Assembly (NCBI GenBank): GCA_902785755.1
Contig: CACZZO010000007.1
Location: 62,001-126,000 of the forward strand
DNA length: 64,000 nucleotides
Origin: an uncultured Bacteroidia bacterium
GTDB taxonomy: Bacteria > Bacteroidota > Bacteroidia > Bacteroidales > F082
Direction: 5' to 3'
Shown here: piece by piece, positions 44,039-51,832 of the stretch
Layout: each line of letters opens with the position of its first letter
Numbering within the stretch: the first letter of the stretch is position 1
Position numbers and translations under genes: made by a program
Notes under the pieces: generated by a model
The model's input: only the letters and a program-made list of their open reading frames with translations
What the model was told of the DNA's origin: nothing
Databases searched by the model: none

Positions 44039-45262
44039 ATGAGAAACAAAACCATCATATTCAAAACTTTGCTGCTGCTTTCGGCCTTGGTTTTTGCGAT
44101 GTCTGCGAAGGCGCAAGACCCTTGCGAAATCACTTGCAGCGCCGAAATGCCCGTTTGCAGCGAGTCGCCAGTAACGCTCACGGTGCCAAATAATTATCAG
44201 TATTCCTTTAGTTGGTCGCCGGGTGGACAAACCACCAACAGCATCACCGTGCGACCTTTTTCGTCCACGACCTATCGAGTGGAAGTCCGCGAGAAGGAAA
44301 CCGATACGTTGATTTGCCAAAACGAGTTCAGGGTGGAAGTGTTGCCGCGTTTTGAGGTGAAATTCCGCCAAGTGAAACTAACGTGCAGCAACCACGAGGA
44401 GGAGAATGGCCGCGATGCGCAGATGATTTCCTACGTCGACAGCCTCAACGAGGTTTACAATCCGCCTTTCAATTACCAGTGGGAAGTTAGCCCGTTGCAC
44501 ATTGCCCCGGGCGACCCTTCTTGGGCCATCGGCTTGCAGGCCTACAAATACTATCATATCAAGGTGACTGACGGGCGTGGCTGTATGCAGCGCGACAGCG
44601 TCAGTCCGAGGGCTTATCCCAATCCCTTGGTTGAAATCAGCACCGATCCAGGCGATACGGTGTATTTGCAAAACCCGCATGAAATTTATTCTTTCGAGAA
44701 TCTTTCGTCTGATACGCTGGATGTCAGTAGTTTCTATTGGATTTTGAACCAGCAATATAACATCACCTCCACGTCGGACGAGCCGCGCTTCACCTATGTT
44801 GAAGTGGGCGACTTTACTACGGAATTAAAGGTTTACAATCCACAAGGCTGCGACACCACCTATTTTAAGACGATCAGGGTGGAGCCTGTGAAACTGAAAA
44901 TCCCGAATGTGTTCACGCCCAACGGCGACGGCACCAACGACTATTTCATCATCTCTTTAGACGGCGGCGGCGATACGCCTTCGGGTGGCGGCAACGCTAC
45001 TCGTGGCTTTAGCGAAACGACCTATGAATATGAAAATTACGAGCCACTAAGCCGCTATTATGAGGCCTCGGAACTGACCATTTTCAATCGCTGGGGACGC
45101 ATCGTTTACCATTCCAAGAACTACCAGAACGACTGGGACGGCGACAACCTTTCGGACGGCACCTATTTCTATGTGCTGAAATGCCATGGCCTGAAAAACG
45201 ATGCCACCTACCAAGGCTCGGTGATGATTATCAGAACAGCAAGACAATCGACAGGACAATGA
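44039..45262 (+). CDS. Gliding-type (CHU_C) T9SS type B secreted protein
   Basis: 407 residues. Signal peptide MRNKTIIFKTLLLLSALVFAMSAKA. Ig/PKD-like domains follow: CSAEMPVCSESPVTLTVPNN with YSFSWSPGGQTTNSITVRPF, then KLTCSNHEEENGRDAQMISY and a PKD-like FTYVEVGDFTTELKVYNPQG. The C-terminal 100 residues are the CHU_C domain: IPNVFTPNGDGTNDYFIISL, then ELTIFNRWGRIVYHSKNYQN and WDGDNLSDGTYFYVLKCHG. This type B signal uses the same SprA translocon as type A cargo. Its stop overlaps the start of the DUF1573 gene (ATGA), linking it to the yajC cluster. Confidence 0.9.
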   Translation: MRNKTIIFKTLLLLSALVFAMSAKAQDPCEITCSAEMPVCSESPVTLTVPNNYQYSFSWSPGGQTTNSITVRPFSSTTYRVEVREKETDTLICQNEFRVEVLPRFEVKFRQVKLTCSNHEEENGRDAQMISYVDSLNEVYNPPFNYQWEVSPLHIAPGDPSWAIGLQAYKYYHIKVTDGRGCMQRDSVSPRAYPNPLVEISTDPGDTVYLQNPHEIYSFENLSSDTLDVSSFYWILNQQYNITSTSDEPRFTYVEVGDFTTELKVYNPQGCDTTYFKTIRVEPVKLKIPNVFTPNGDGTNDYFIISLDGGGDTPSGGGNATRGFSETTYEYENYEPLSRYYEASELTIFNRWGRIVYHSKNYQNDWDGDNLSDGTYFYVLKCHGLKNDATYQGSVMIIRTARQSTGQ

Positions 45263-45714
45263 AACAATTTTTTTCCATCTTGGTTTTGGCTTTGTGCTTC
45301 CTGACCGCCTGCAACAACGGCAGTGGCGACGGAAAACTTTCCACCGATTTGGTGACTAATCCCAAAACGGCGGGCAAGTCTGACGAAAAGCAAGCCATCA
45401 TCACTTTCAACAAGAAGGAACACGACTTTGGCACTTTGCTGCAAGGCGAGGTGGTGACTTATTCCTTCCATTTCACCAACACGGGCAACGCGCCTCTGCT
45501 CATCAGTAGTGTGAATTCGAGTTGCGGTTGCACGGTGGGTTCTTATCCTCACGAGCCTATCGCTCCGGGTAAGGAGGGCAGCATCAAAGTGTCTTACGAC
45601 AGCAAGTCGCATCATGGGATGCAAAACCGCACGCTCACGGTGATGTCAAACACGATGCCCGCCAAGAACATTTTGCGCATTAAGGCTAAGGTGCAAACGC
45701 CCAATCAGTATTAG
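45259..45714 (+). CDS. DUF1573 lipoprotein
   Basis: 151 residues from the ATG overlapping the previous stop. Lipoprotein signal MKQFFSILVLALCFLTAC (lipobox LTAC). The DUF1573 domain has IITFNKKEHDFGTLLQGEVV, then YSFHFTNTGNAPLLISSVNS and SCGCTVGSYPHEPIAPGKEG, the hallmark 'F.N.G..PL.I..V...CGCT' of this ASH-like beta sandwich. It is normally found upstream of yajC in Bacteroidota, as here. Function unknown, exported. Confidence 0.93.
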   Translation: MKQFFSILVLALCFLTACNNGSGDGKLSTDLVTNPKTAGKSDEKQAIITFNKKEHDFGTLLQGEVVTYSFHFTNTGNAPLLISSVNSSCGCTVGSYPHEPIAPGKEGSIKVSYDSKSHHGMQNRTLTVMSNTMPAKNILRIKAKVQTPNQY

Positions 45715-45807
45715 TTTAGAGTTTAGAGTTGAAAGTTTAGAGTTGGTGGTTGCCAGTTGAATTTTGAATATTAAATCTTGAAATCATAAATCTTTAAATC
45801 ACAGAAT
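45715..45807 (+). repeat. Simple repeats in the DUF1573-yajC gap
   Basis: AGTTTAGAGTT-type units occur three times at 45715-45745, followed by AT-rich AAATCTTGAAAT-type sequence like that at 49301-49347. No promoter box is evident, so yajC is probably transcribed from upstream. Confidence 0.6.
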
Positions 45808-46131
45808 ATGAACAACTTATTTATTCTTTTGCAAGCCGAAGGCCAGCCTCAACCGGGCGGTTCGCAGTGGTCGAGCCTCATCTTCATCGTTTTGCTCATC
45901 GTCGTTTTCTGGCTGTTCTTCATTCGTCCTCAGTCGAAGAAGGCCAAGGAGGAACAGAAGTTCCGCGAAGGCCTCAAGAAGGGCGACAAGGTGGTCACCA
46001 TCGGTGGTTTCCACGGCAAGGTGGTGGATGTGAAAGAGTCCACCGTCGTCATTTCGATTGCTCCCAACACTGAAGTGGAAGTGGAGAAGACCGCTCTTGT
46101 GCAGAACGGTGCCAAGGTCGGACAAGCTTGA
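45808..46131 (+). CDS. yajC: Sec translocase accessory subunit YajC
   Basis: 107 residues. A single N-terminal membrane helix (SLIFIVLLIVVFWLFFIRPQ) ends in the family motif FIRPQSKKAKEEQKF, then the conserved LKKGDKVVTIGGFHGKVVDV and ISIAPNTEVEVEKTALVQ. YajC associates with SecDF at the inner membrane. Followed one base later by ybbR. Confidence 0.95.
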   Translation: MNNLFILLQAEGQPQPGGSQWSSLIFIVLLIVVFWLFFIRPQSKKAKEEQKFREGLKKGDKVVTIGGFHGKVVDVKESTVVISIAPNTEVEVEKTALVQNGAKVGQA

Positions 46132-46132
46132 T

Positions 46133-47098
46133 ATGGACAAATTTGTTGAAATCAAACAGAAGGTGGAGCGAAAAAGCAACTGCTCCATCCTTACTTTTCT
46201 TGTGTTTCTTGCGATTTCCACGGGCGCGTGGTTTTTGGTCAAGTTGTCGGAAAACTACACTACCCAAACCGTTTTTCGCTTGCAGTTTGCCGAAGTGCCT
46301 GCCGACCAGTGGATTCCGTCGAAAGACCATTTGGTGAAGATGTCGCTGAACATCGACGGCTTCCACACGGTGCGCTACAAGATGATTCGCGAGCCTAAGA
46401 GGATGGTCACTATCGCTTTGAACGAGGTGCCTTACCGTCAGGAAGATGAAAACACCTATTCGTTCAGTAGCCAATATGTGGCCGAAAAGGTCGCTGACAT
46501 GTTGGACATCAGCCCATCCGACATTACCATGAACGACAGCAAAATCTATTTCGACATGGATTGGCTGAAATCGAAGGTGGTGCCGGTGGTTTTACGCTCT
46601 GACATCAAGACCCAACGGCAATACGACCTCTACGGCATCCCCGTGCTCGACCCGTCATCGGTTACGATTTATGGCCCGCAGGAGGTCATCGATACGGTGC
46701 GGTCGGTGCGTACCGAATTGGTTTCGAGGGCCAATGTGAGCGAGAGTTTCAGCGAGACGGTCAACCTCGATTTGTCGGGCGGAAAAATCCATTCCAACAC
46801 CAAAGCAGTGCGTGCGACCGTGAATGTGGAGAAATATACCGAAATGGATGTTGAAGTGCCGATTCGCGTGGCCGACAGCCTGAGAATGAGGTTTTTCCCC
46901 GAAACAATGACGGTGAAATGCCTCGTGGCGATGAAGGACTACGCCTCGGTCGTCCCCGACGATTTCAGCGTGACCGTCGACGTGCGGCAGTTGCAGGTCT
47001 TGGAGCCTTTGCTCGACTTGCGCCTTGCGGCATGGCCTAAAACTGTGAAAATCCTCAGCACTCGCCCTGACAAGGTCGAATACTTGATTGTGCAATGA
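46133..47098 (+). CDS. YbbR/CdaR-like membrane-anchored protein
   Basis: 321 residues from the ATG at 46133. Short cytoplasmic N-terminus, one membrane helix (NCSILTFLVFLAISTGAWFL), then YbbR-like beta domains with VPVVLRSDIKTQRQYDLYGI, PVLDPSSVTIYGPQEVIDTV, and VEVPIRVADSLRMRFFPETM. In Firmicutes YbbR (CdaR) regulates a diadenylate cyclase; in Bacteroidota the gene sits, as here, between yajC and coaE. The C-terminal half repeats the YbbR fold weakly. The gene ends in an ATGA overlap with coaE. Confidence 0.88.
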   Translation: MDKFVEIKQKVERKSNCSILTFLVFLAISTGAWFLVKLSENYTTQTVFRLQFAEVPADQWIPSKDHLVKMSLNIDGFHTVRYKMIREPKRMVTIALNEVPYRQEDENTYSFSSQYVAEKVADMLDISPSDITMNDSKIYFDMDWLKSKVVPVVLRSDIKTQRQYDLYGIPVLDPSSVTIYGPQEVIDTVRSVRTELVSRANVSESFSETVNLDLSGGKIHSNTKAVRATVNVEKYTEMDVEVPIRVADSLRMRFFPETMTVKCLVAMKDYASVVPDDFSVTVDVRQLQVLEPLLDLRLAAWPKTVKILSTRPDKVEYLIVQ

Positions 47099-47685
47099 AA
47101 AAGGTTGCGATTACTGGAAACATCGGCAGCGGCAAGTCGTGGGTGTGCGAACTTTTTCGGCAACGCTTGGACATTCCCGTCTACAATAGCGACGATGCCG
47201 CCAAGCGGATGTATTTCGAGCCTGATGCGCGGGAGAAATTGGTGAAACGTTTCGGCAAATCCATTTATCTTTCTGATTCAGAAATTGATAGGAAATATTT
47301 GGCCGACTTGGTTTTCCATGACGAAACAGCCCAACGCGATTTGGAAGGCATACTTTATCCCGCTTTGTTCGTCGACTTTGGACGATGGATGGAACGGCAG
47401 AACGCGCCTTACGTCCTGTTTGAGTCGGCATTGGTTTTCGAGAAGCGTTTGGAGAAGCGGTTTGATGCCGTGGTGATGGTTTCGGCTTCGGAACAGACCC
47501 GTTTGCGCCGCGCCATGTTCCGCGATCATTGCGATGAGGCCACCGTGCGCGCACGAATGGCCAAACAATGGCCCGAAGAAGGCAAACGCCTCTTGGCCGA
47601 TTACATCATTTGGCACGAAAAGGACGATGAGGATGAGGCCCTTTGGGAACAGATTATAAAGGTGAATGAAAGTGTTTCATCCTAA
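47095..47685 (+). CDS. coaE: Dephospho-CoA kinase
   Basis: 196 residues, normal length. Last step of CoA synthesis: phosphorylates the 3'-hydroxyl of dephospho-CoA. P-loop ITGNIGSGKSWVCELF at residues 4-19, IPVYNSDDAAKRMYFEP, then ERQNAPYVLFESALVFEKRL and VVMVSASEQTRLRRAMFRDH. Translationally coupled to the YbbR gene. Its last 9 bp overlap, tail to tail, the end of the opposing ATPase gene, which leaves no room for a terminator between them. Confidence 0.95.
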   Translation: MKKVAITGNIGSGKSWVCELFRQRLDIPVYNSDDAAKRMYFEPDAREKLVKRFGKSIYLSDSEIDRKYLADLVFHDETAQRDLEGILYPALFVDFGRWMERQNAPYVLFESALVFEKRLEKRFDAVVMVSASEQTRLRRAMFRDHCDEATVRARMAKQWPEEGKRLLADYIIWHEKDDEDEALWEQIIKVNESVSS

Positions 47686-49038
47686 CCCCGTCAAGTCGAA
47701 TTTCACAATCAGGTCGTCCAATTTGGGCTGGTCGAGAAACATCAGCATATAAATTGGCAAATAAACCGCCTTTTCACGCACCGATACATTGTCTTGGCAG
47801 AACACGAAAGCCTGATTGACAGCGTATTGCTCGTTCTTCACGACATTGGAGAGGGCGCGATGCCGCTCGTAGTTCTTCCCCGACTTCACCTCAATAGGCA
47901 ACACCGCACCGTTGTACTCGATGACAAAGTCGAGTTCGCCCTGTTTTTTGCTGTTGAAGTAATACAAACCGTGGCCATTGGCAAAGCCGTGGGCGTTGAG
48001 TTCTTGTGCCACAAAGTTCTCATACACAGCACCATAATTGATGTAGTTATCGCCGCTCAGTAGGCGCAGTTGGATGTTGTCGCCGTACATGGCCGCTAAC
48101 AGCCCCACGTCGTTCAGGAACAGTTTGAACAGGTTGCGTTGTTTGTTGAGCAACAAAGGCACTTTTGGTTCCTCCACATTGTAGGTGGGAATGGCCACAC
48201 CAGCATCGTTCAGCCAAAGGAGGCCGCCTTCGTAGCGGGCAAAGCGGGCTTTTTTGCCTAACTCTTTCAAAGTGAATCGTTTGTTCTTTGCGTTCAATTC
48301 GGCGGGAATCAGGTCGTAAATCTCCTCGATTTGCAGTTTGTGTCCGGCATCGTATTTTGTGATGTCGCGCTTGTAGGTGCGGATAATGCCGCGCTGCTGC
48401 TCAAGCACGCTTTTCAGGTTGTTCGTGTCAAGGTATTTTTGCACCACGGCGGGCATTCCACCTATTAATAAATAATGTCGCACCAAATCCAACATCCTTC
48501 CATGAATGAAAGCGTCCACAGGCTTGCGCTGCTCGAAACATTCCCGCAAATGCGCAATCACATCGTCGGAAATGCCCAAAGCGTTTGCAAATTCCTCCAA
48601 GTCAAGCGGATACATTTCCATTTCGTCCAAATAACCCACGGGAACGCTGCGCAAGTCGTTCAGTTCGACACCCAAGAGCGAGCCGCTCATTACATATTTG
48701 TAACTGCCTTCTTCGACCAAAAACTTGACGGCGGTCACCATTTCCTTGCACTCTTGCACCTCGTCGAAAAAGATGAGCGTTTTGCCCGGCACCAATTTGC
48801 GGTTCGTGAACGCCGACAAGCGCAGAAGCAGGTCTTGGGTGCCTTCAGCCTCCTCAAACAGTTTCAGGGCTTCGGGCCGTTCAACGAAATTGACCTCGAC
48901 AAAATGTTCAAAACACGCCTTTCCCACCTTTCGGATGGTGAAGGTTTTCCCCACTTGGCGCGCACCTGTAACGAGCAATGCACGCTTGTTGTTGAGGAGA
49001 TAATTTTGCATCTCGTTTTCCTTCTTGCGTTTGATCAT
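47677..49038 (-). CDS. AAA_14/DUF4143 ATPase with a PD-(D/E)XK-like C-terminus (copy 2)
   Basis: 453 residues. Walker A VTGARQVGKTFTIRKVG, Walker B TLIFFDEVQECKEM, sensor-like YVMSGSLLGVEL. The linker has MYPLDLEEFANALGISDDVI and YLLIGGMPAVVQKYL, then the DUF4143 region with YENFVAQELNAHGFANGHGL. D...ExK signature: GELDFVIEYNGAVLPIEVKS. Domain order as in the gene at 29043, but sequence identity looks moderate, so these are old paralogues or independent arrivals. Promoter box at 49064-49071; five 33-bp-period repeats lie directly upstream of it. The gene end overlaps coaE by 9 bp. Confidence 0.93.
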   Translation of the reverse strand: MIKRKKENEMQNYLLNNKRALLVTGARQVGKTFTIRKVGKACFEHFVEVNFVERPEALKLFEEAEGTQDLLLRLSAFTNRKLVPGKTLIFFDEVQECKEMVTAVKFLVEEGSYKYVMSGSLLGVELNDLRSVPVGYLDEMEMYPLDLEEFANALGISDDVIAHLRECFEQRKPVDAFIHGRMLDLVRHYLLIGGMPAVVQKYLDTNNLKSVLEQQRGIIRTYKRDITKYDAGHKLQIEEIYDLIPAELNAKNKRFTLKELGKKARFARYEGGLLWLNDAGVAIPTYNVEEPKVPLLLNKQRNLFKLFLNDVGLLAAMYGDNIQLRLLSGDNYINYGAVYENFVAQELNAHGFANGHGLYYFNSKKQGELDFVIEYNGAVLPIEVKSGKNYERHRALSNVVKNEQYAVNQAFVFCQDNVSVREKAVYLPIYMLMFLDQPKLDDLIVKFDLTGLG

Positions 49039-49063
49039 GGCCTTATCTGTTATAAATCAGCCG

Positions 49064-49071
49064 CAAAGATA
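49064..49071 (-). promoter_or_regulatory. -7 promoter box for ATPase copy 2
   Basis: TATCTTTG on the minus strand, 25 bp before the ATG at 49038. Confidence 0.6.
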
Positions 49072-49106
49072 CGGAAATTTTACATTCCGCAATACAAATT
49101 TACCCA

Positions 49107-49258
49107 TTTTTTTACACTTTTCCAATGGAAAATCATGCTGTTTTTTACACTTTTCCAATACTAAAATGGCAAAAAAATTACACTTTTCCAATACTAAATC
49201 GCCTGTTTTTTTGCACTTTTCCAACATTGAAAAATGCAATTTTTTACACTTTTCTTGC
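49107..49258. repeat. Five direct repeats with exact 33-bp period between two divergent promoters
   Basis: The core ACACTTTTCCAAT starts at 49114, 49147 and 49180; near-copies start at 49213 (GCACTTTTCCAAC) and 49246 (ACACTTTTCTTGC). All spacings are exactly 33 bp, i.e. about three helical turns, with variable 15-20 bp between cores. The block sits between the minus-strand ATPase promoter and the plus-strand iorA promoter, and the last, degenerate copy supplies a TTG at the -33 position of iorA. Confidence 0.93.
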
Positions 49259-49276
49259 CCGTGTCAATTTTTTCCG

Positions 49277-49284
49277 TACCTTTG
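49277..49284 (+). promoter_or_regulatory. -7 promoter box for iorA
   Basis: TACCTTTG with a TTG at 49255-49257, 19 bp upstream. Confidence 0.65.
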
Positions 49285-49300
49285 CCCAAACTCAAATGTA

Positions 49301-49347
49301 GAAATCTTGAAATCTTGGAATCTTGAAATCTTGAAATCTGAAATTTA
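49301..49347 (+). repeat. Short tandem repeat in the iorA leader
   Basis: Five consecutive 8-9-bp units of the type GAAATCTTG, ending 12 bp before the iorA ATG. Confidence 0.8.
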
Positions 49348-49358
49348 GAAATAAAGAA

Positions 49359-50939
49359 ATGGAGAAATTATTGCTTTTAGGCGATGAGGCCATTGCACAA
49401 GGCTTCATTGACGCGGGCGGCTCGGCCATCAACAGCTATCCGGGCACGCCTTCAACCCAAATCACAGAGTATGTCATCAACTCGAAACAGGCCAAGGAAC
49501 TCGGCGTGATCGCCAACTGGTGCGCCAACGAGAAGACGGCCCTTGAGGCCTCCATCGGCGTGGCCTACGCCGGCAAACGCGCCATGACGTGCATGAAGCA
49601 CGTGGGTCTCAACGTGTGCGGCGACCCCTTCATGAACGCCGCCATCATCGGCACGAAGGGCGTTCTCGTCGTGGTGGCCGACGACCCGAGCATGTTCTCG
49701 TCGCAAGACGAACAAGACAGCCGCTACTACGGTCACTGGGCCATGATTCCCATGCTGGAACCTTCCAACCAGCAGGAAGCCTACGACATGGTTCATTACG
49801 GCTTCGAGCTCAGCGAGCAACTCGGCACGCCGGTGCTCTACCGCATCCCGACCCGCTTGGCTCACAGCCGCGCTGGTGTGGTGCGCAAGCCCGTGCGTCC
49901 GCAAAACGAACTCACCGAACCCGCCGACGCCAAGTCGTTTGTGCTGCTGCCGGCCAACGCCAAGCGCCTCTACCGCGACCTCATCGACAAGCAGCCCAAG
50001 TTCACCGAAGCCTCGGAAACATCGGGCTACAACAAGTATTTCGACGGCCCGAAAAAGAACCTCGGCATCATCACCACGGGTATCGCCTACAACTACCTGA
50101 TGGAAAACTTCCCCGATGGTAAGTGCCCGTATCCCGTCGTCAAGATTACGCAGTATCCGCTGCCTTACGACATGATTAATAAGCTCTACGACGAGTGCGA
50201 CGAAATCCTTGTCCTTGAAGACGGACAGCCGTTTGTGGAAGAACACATCAAGGGCTTCCTCGGCAAGGGCAAGAACGTGATGGGTCGACTTGACGAGACC
50301 ATCCGTCGTGACGGCGAACTGAATGCCGAAAAGGTCGCCAAGGCCCTCGGCATGGACGTGCCTACGATGTTCAAAGTGCCGGAAGTGGTCACCAACCGCC
50401 CGCCCGCGCTTTGCCAAGGCTGCCCGCACGTCGACAGTTACAATGCCTTGAACGAGGTGTTGGCCAACCACAAGGGCGGCAAGGTGTTCGGCGACATTGG
50501 CTGCTACACTTTGGGCTTCAACATGGGTGCCATCAACACCACCGTGTGCATGGGAGCCTCCATCACCATGGCCAAGGGCGCGAGCGAGGTGGGTATCTTC
50601 CCGAGCGTGGCGGTCATCGGCGACGGCACCTTCGGCCACAGCGGCTTGACGGGCCTCATGGACTGCGTCAACGAGAAGGCCAATGTCGTGGTCATGATTC
50701 TCGACAACGACATCACCGCCATGACGGGCGGCCAGCCTTCGTCGGCACACAACAAGATCCGCCGCATCTGCGAAGGCCTCGGCGTGGAGCCTGAGCACAT
50801 CCGCGACATCATTCCGCTTCCGAAAAACCACGAAGAGAACGTGAAGATCATTGAGGAAGAGGTGAACTACAACGGCGTGTCGGTCATCATCCCGCACCGC
50901 ACCTGCATCGTGGAACTCAAAAAGCATCTGAAGAAGTGA
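49359..50939 (+). CDS. iorA: Indolepyruvate:ferredoxin oxidoreductase, alpha subunit, without ferredoxin domain
   Basis: 526 residues. Oxidatively decarboxylates aryl pyruvates from aromatic amino acids to aryl-acyl-CoA, reducing ferredoxin. The N-terminal domain has LLGDEAIAQGFIDAGGSAIN, then SYPGTPSTQITEYV and KHVGLNVCGDPFMNAAIIGT, and VVVADDPSMFSSQDEQDSRY. The TPP domain has PALCQGCPHVDSYNALNEV, DIGCYTLGFNMGAINTTVCM and AVIGDGTFGHSGLTGLMDCV with LDNDITAMTGGQPS. Archaeal alpha subunits (about 600+ residues) end in a two-cluster ferredoxin domain; this one stops before it, so electrons must leave through another protein. Its partner iorB follows 158 bp downstream. Confidence 0.95.
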   Translation: MEKLLLLGDEAIAQGFIDAGGSAINSYPGTPSTQITEYVINSKQAKELGVIANWCANEKTALEASIGVAYAGKRAMTCMKHVGLNVCGDPFMNAAIIGTKGVLVVVADDPSMFSSQDEQDSRYYGHWAMIPMLEPSNQQEAYDMVHYGFELSEQLGTPVLYRIPTRLAHSRAGVVRKPVRPQNELTEPADAKSFVLLPANAKRLYRDLIDKQPKFTEASETSGYNKYFDGPKKNLGIITTGIAYNYLMENFPDGKCPYPVVKITQYPLPYDMINKLYDECDEILVLEDGQPFVEEHIKGFLGKGKNVMGRLDETIRRDGELNAEKVAKALGMDVPTMFKVPEVVTNRPPALCQGCPHVDSYNALNEVLANHKGGKVFGDIGCYTLGFNMGAINTTVCMGASITMAKGASEVGIFPSVAVIGDGTFGHSGLTGLMDCVNEKANVVVMILDNDITAMTGGQPSSAHNKIRRICEGLGVEPEHIRDIIPLPKNHEENVKIIEEEVNYNGVSVIIPHRTCIVELKKHLKK

Positions 50940-50944
50940 TGGGA

Positions 50945-51058
50945 TTGGCCTTCGGCCAAGAAATCTATTAAAAATCAATAATGAAAATCATTTAAAATCA
51001 ATAAATTAGATTTTTGAAAGATTTTAAAGTGATTTTGAAAGATTTCTTGCGAAGCAAT
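50945..51058. repeat. Dispersed repeat between iorA and iorB (copy 1)
   Basis: Left end TTGGCCTTCGGCCAAGAAAT (50945-50964), AT-rich middle rich in AAAATCA and GATTTT, right end GATTTCTTGCGAAGCAAT (51041-51058). AAGAAATC at the left end is inverted as GATTTCTT at the right end. The same organisation recurs at 51732-51832. Confidence 0.7.
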
Positions 51059-51097
51059 CAGAAAAGAAAAGTAGTCAAACAATAAACGAATAAGCAA

Positions 51098-51670
51098 ATG
51101 AAAAAAGACATAGTTTTATGCGGCGTGGGTGGCGACGGCATCGTTTCGGTGGCCAAAATCATCTCTGACGCTGCCTTGAATATGGGCATGAACCTGAAAC
51201 AGAGCGAAATCCACGGCATGTCGCAGCGTGGCGGCTCGGTGTTCTCGCACCTGCGCATTTCCGATGATGAGATTTTCGCCGACGTCATTCCCGAAGGCCA
51301 GGCCGACATCATCCTCTCATCTGAGCCGATGGAAGCCTTGCGCTATCTGCCTTGGCTGAGCAAGGAAGGTTGGGTGATTACCAACAACGAGCCGTTTGTC
51401 AATATCGGCAACTATCCTGACATGGAGGTGATTAACGCCGAGTTGGGCAAGCTGGAGCATGTGGTTTCCTTCAACGCCAACGACATCGCCAAGCAGCTGA
51501 AGGCCCGTTCCAATATGGTGCTGTTGGGTGCCACGGTGCCTTATCTCGGCATCTCGATGGAGAAGGTCGAGGAGGCCATCGCCCACATCTTTGGCAAGAA
51601 AGGCCAAGAGGTTGTGGACCTCAATGTGCAGGCCGTGCGTGCCGGTTACGAGCAGGCAACGCAGAAGTAA
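51098..51670 (+). CDS. iorB: Indolepyruvate oxidoreductase, beta subunit
   Basis: 190 residues, the usual length for the gamma-type subunit. Rossmann-like start DIVLCGVGGDGIVSVAKIIS, then the conserved EIHGMSQRGGSVFSHLRISD, DIILSSEPMEALRYLPWLSK and, further on, ARSNMVLLGATVPYLGISME. Works with iorA. A repeat element lies on each side of the gene. Confidence 0.95.
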   Translation: MKKDIVLCGVGGDGIVSVAKIISDAALNMGMNLKQSEIHGMSQRGGSVFSHLRISDDEIFADVIPEGQADIILSSEPMEALRYLPWLSKEGWVITNNEPFVNIGNYPDMEVINAELGKLEHVVSFNANDIAKQLKARSNMVLLGATVPYLGISMEKVEEAIAHIFGKKGQEVVDLNVQAVRAGYEQATQK

Positions 51671-51688
51671 CCTCTGCCGTCCTAATGA

Positions 51689-51721
51689 AAAATGCCCGAT
51701 TGGTTTTTCCAGTCGGGCATT
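51689..51721 (+). terminator. Terminator of iorB
   Basis: AAATGCCCGA (51689-51698) / TCGGGCATTT (51712-51721), 13-nt loop, then TGTTTG. Confidence 0.78.
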
Positions 51722-51731
51722 TGTTTGTGGT

Positions 51732-51832
51732 ATTGCCTTCGGCAAGAAATGCTTTAATGCTTTGCTTTCAACTAACTTAAAGATTTCAAAAATGATTATT
51801 TGATTTTTGATTGATTTCTTTGCGAAGCAAAT
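51732..51832. repeat. Dispersed repeat behind iorB (copy 2), reaching into cstA
   Basis: Left end TTGCCTTCGGCAAGAAAT (51732-51749), right end TGATTTCTTTGCGAAGCAAA (51811-51830). Read on the minus strand, the right end encodes the last 13 residues of CstA (MGFASQRNQSKIK), so the element has replaced the original 3' end of that gene. Confidence 0.7.

Noticed and set aside
49107..49258. Regular 33-bp repeat considered as a CRISPR array
   Set aside because: The conserved part is only about 13-15 bp, the intervening 15-20 bp are AT-rich and related, and no cas genes are present.
49452..50978. 508-codon open frame antisense to iorA
   Set aside because: Shadow of the GC-rich iorA codons; His/Val/Ala-rich translation without any recognisable motif.
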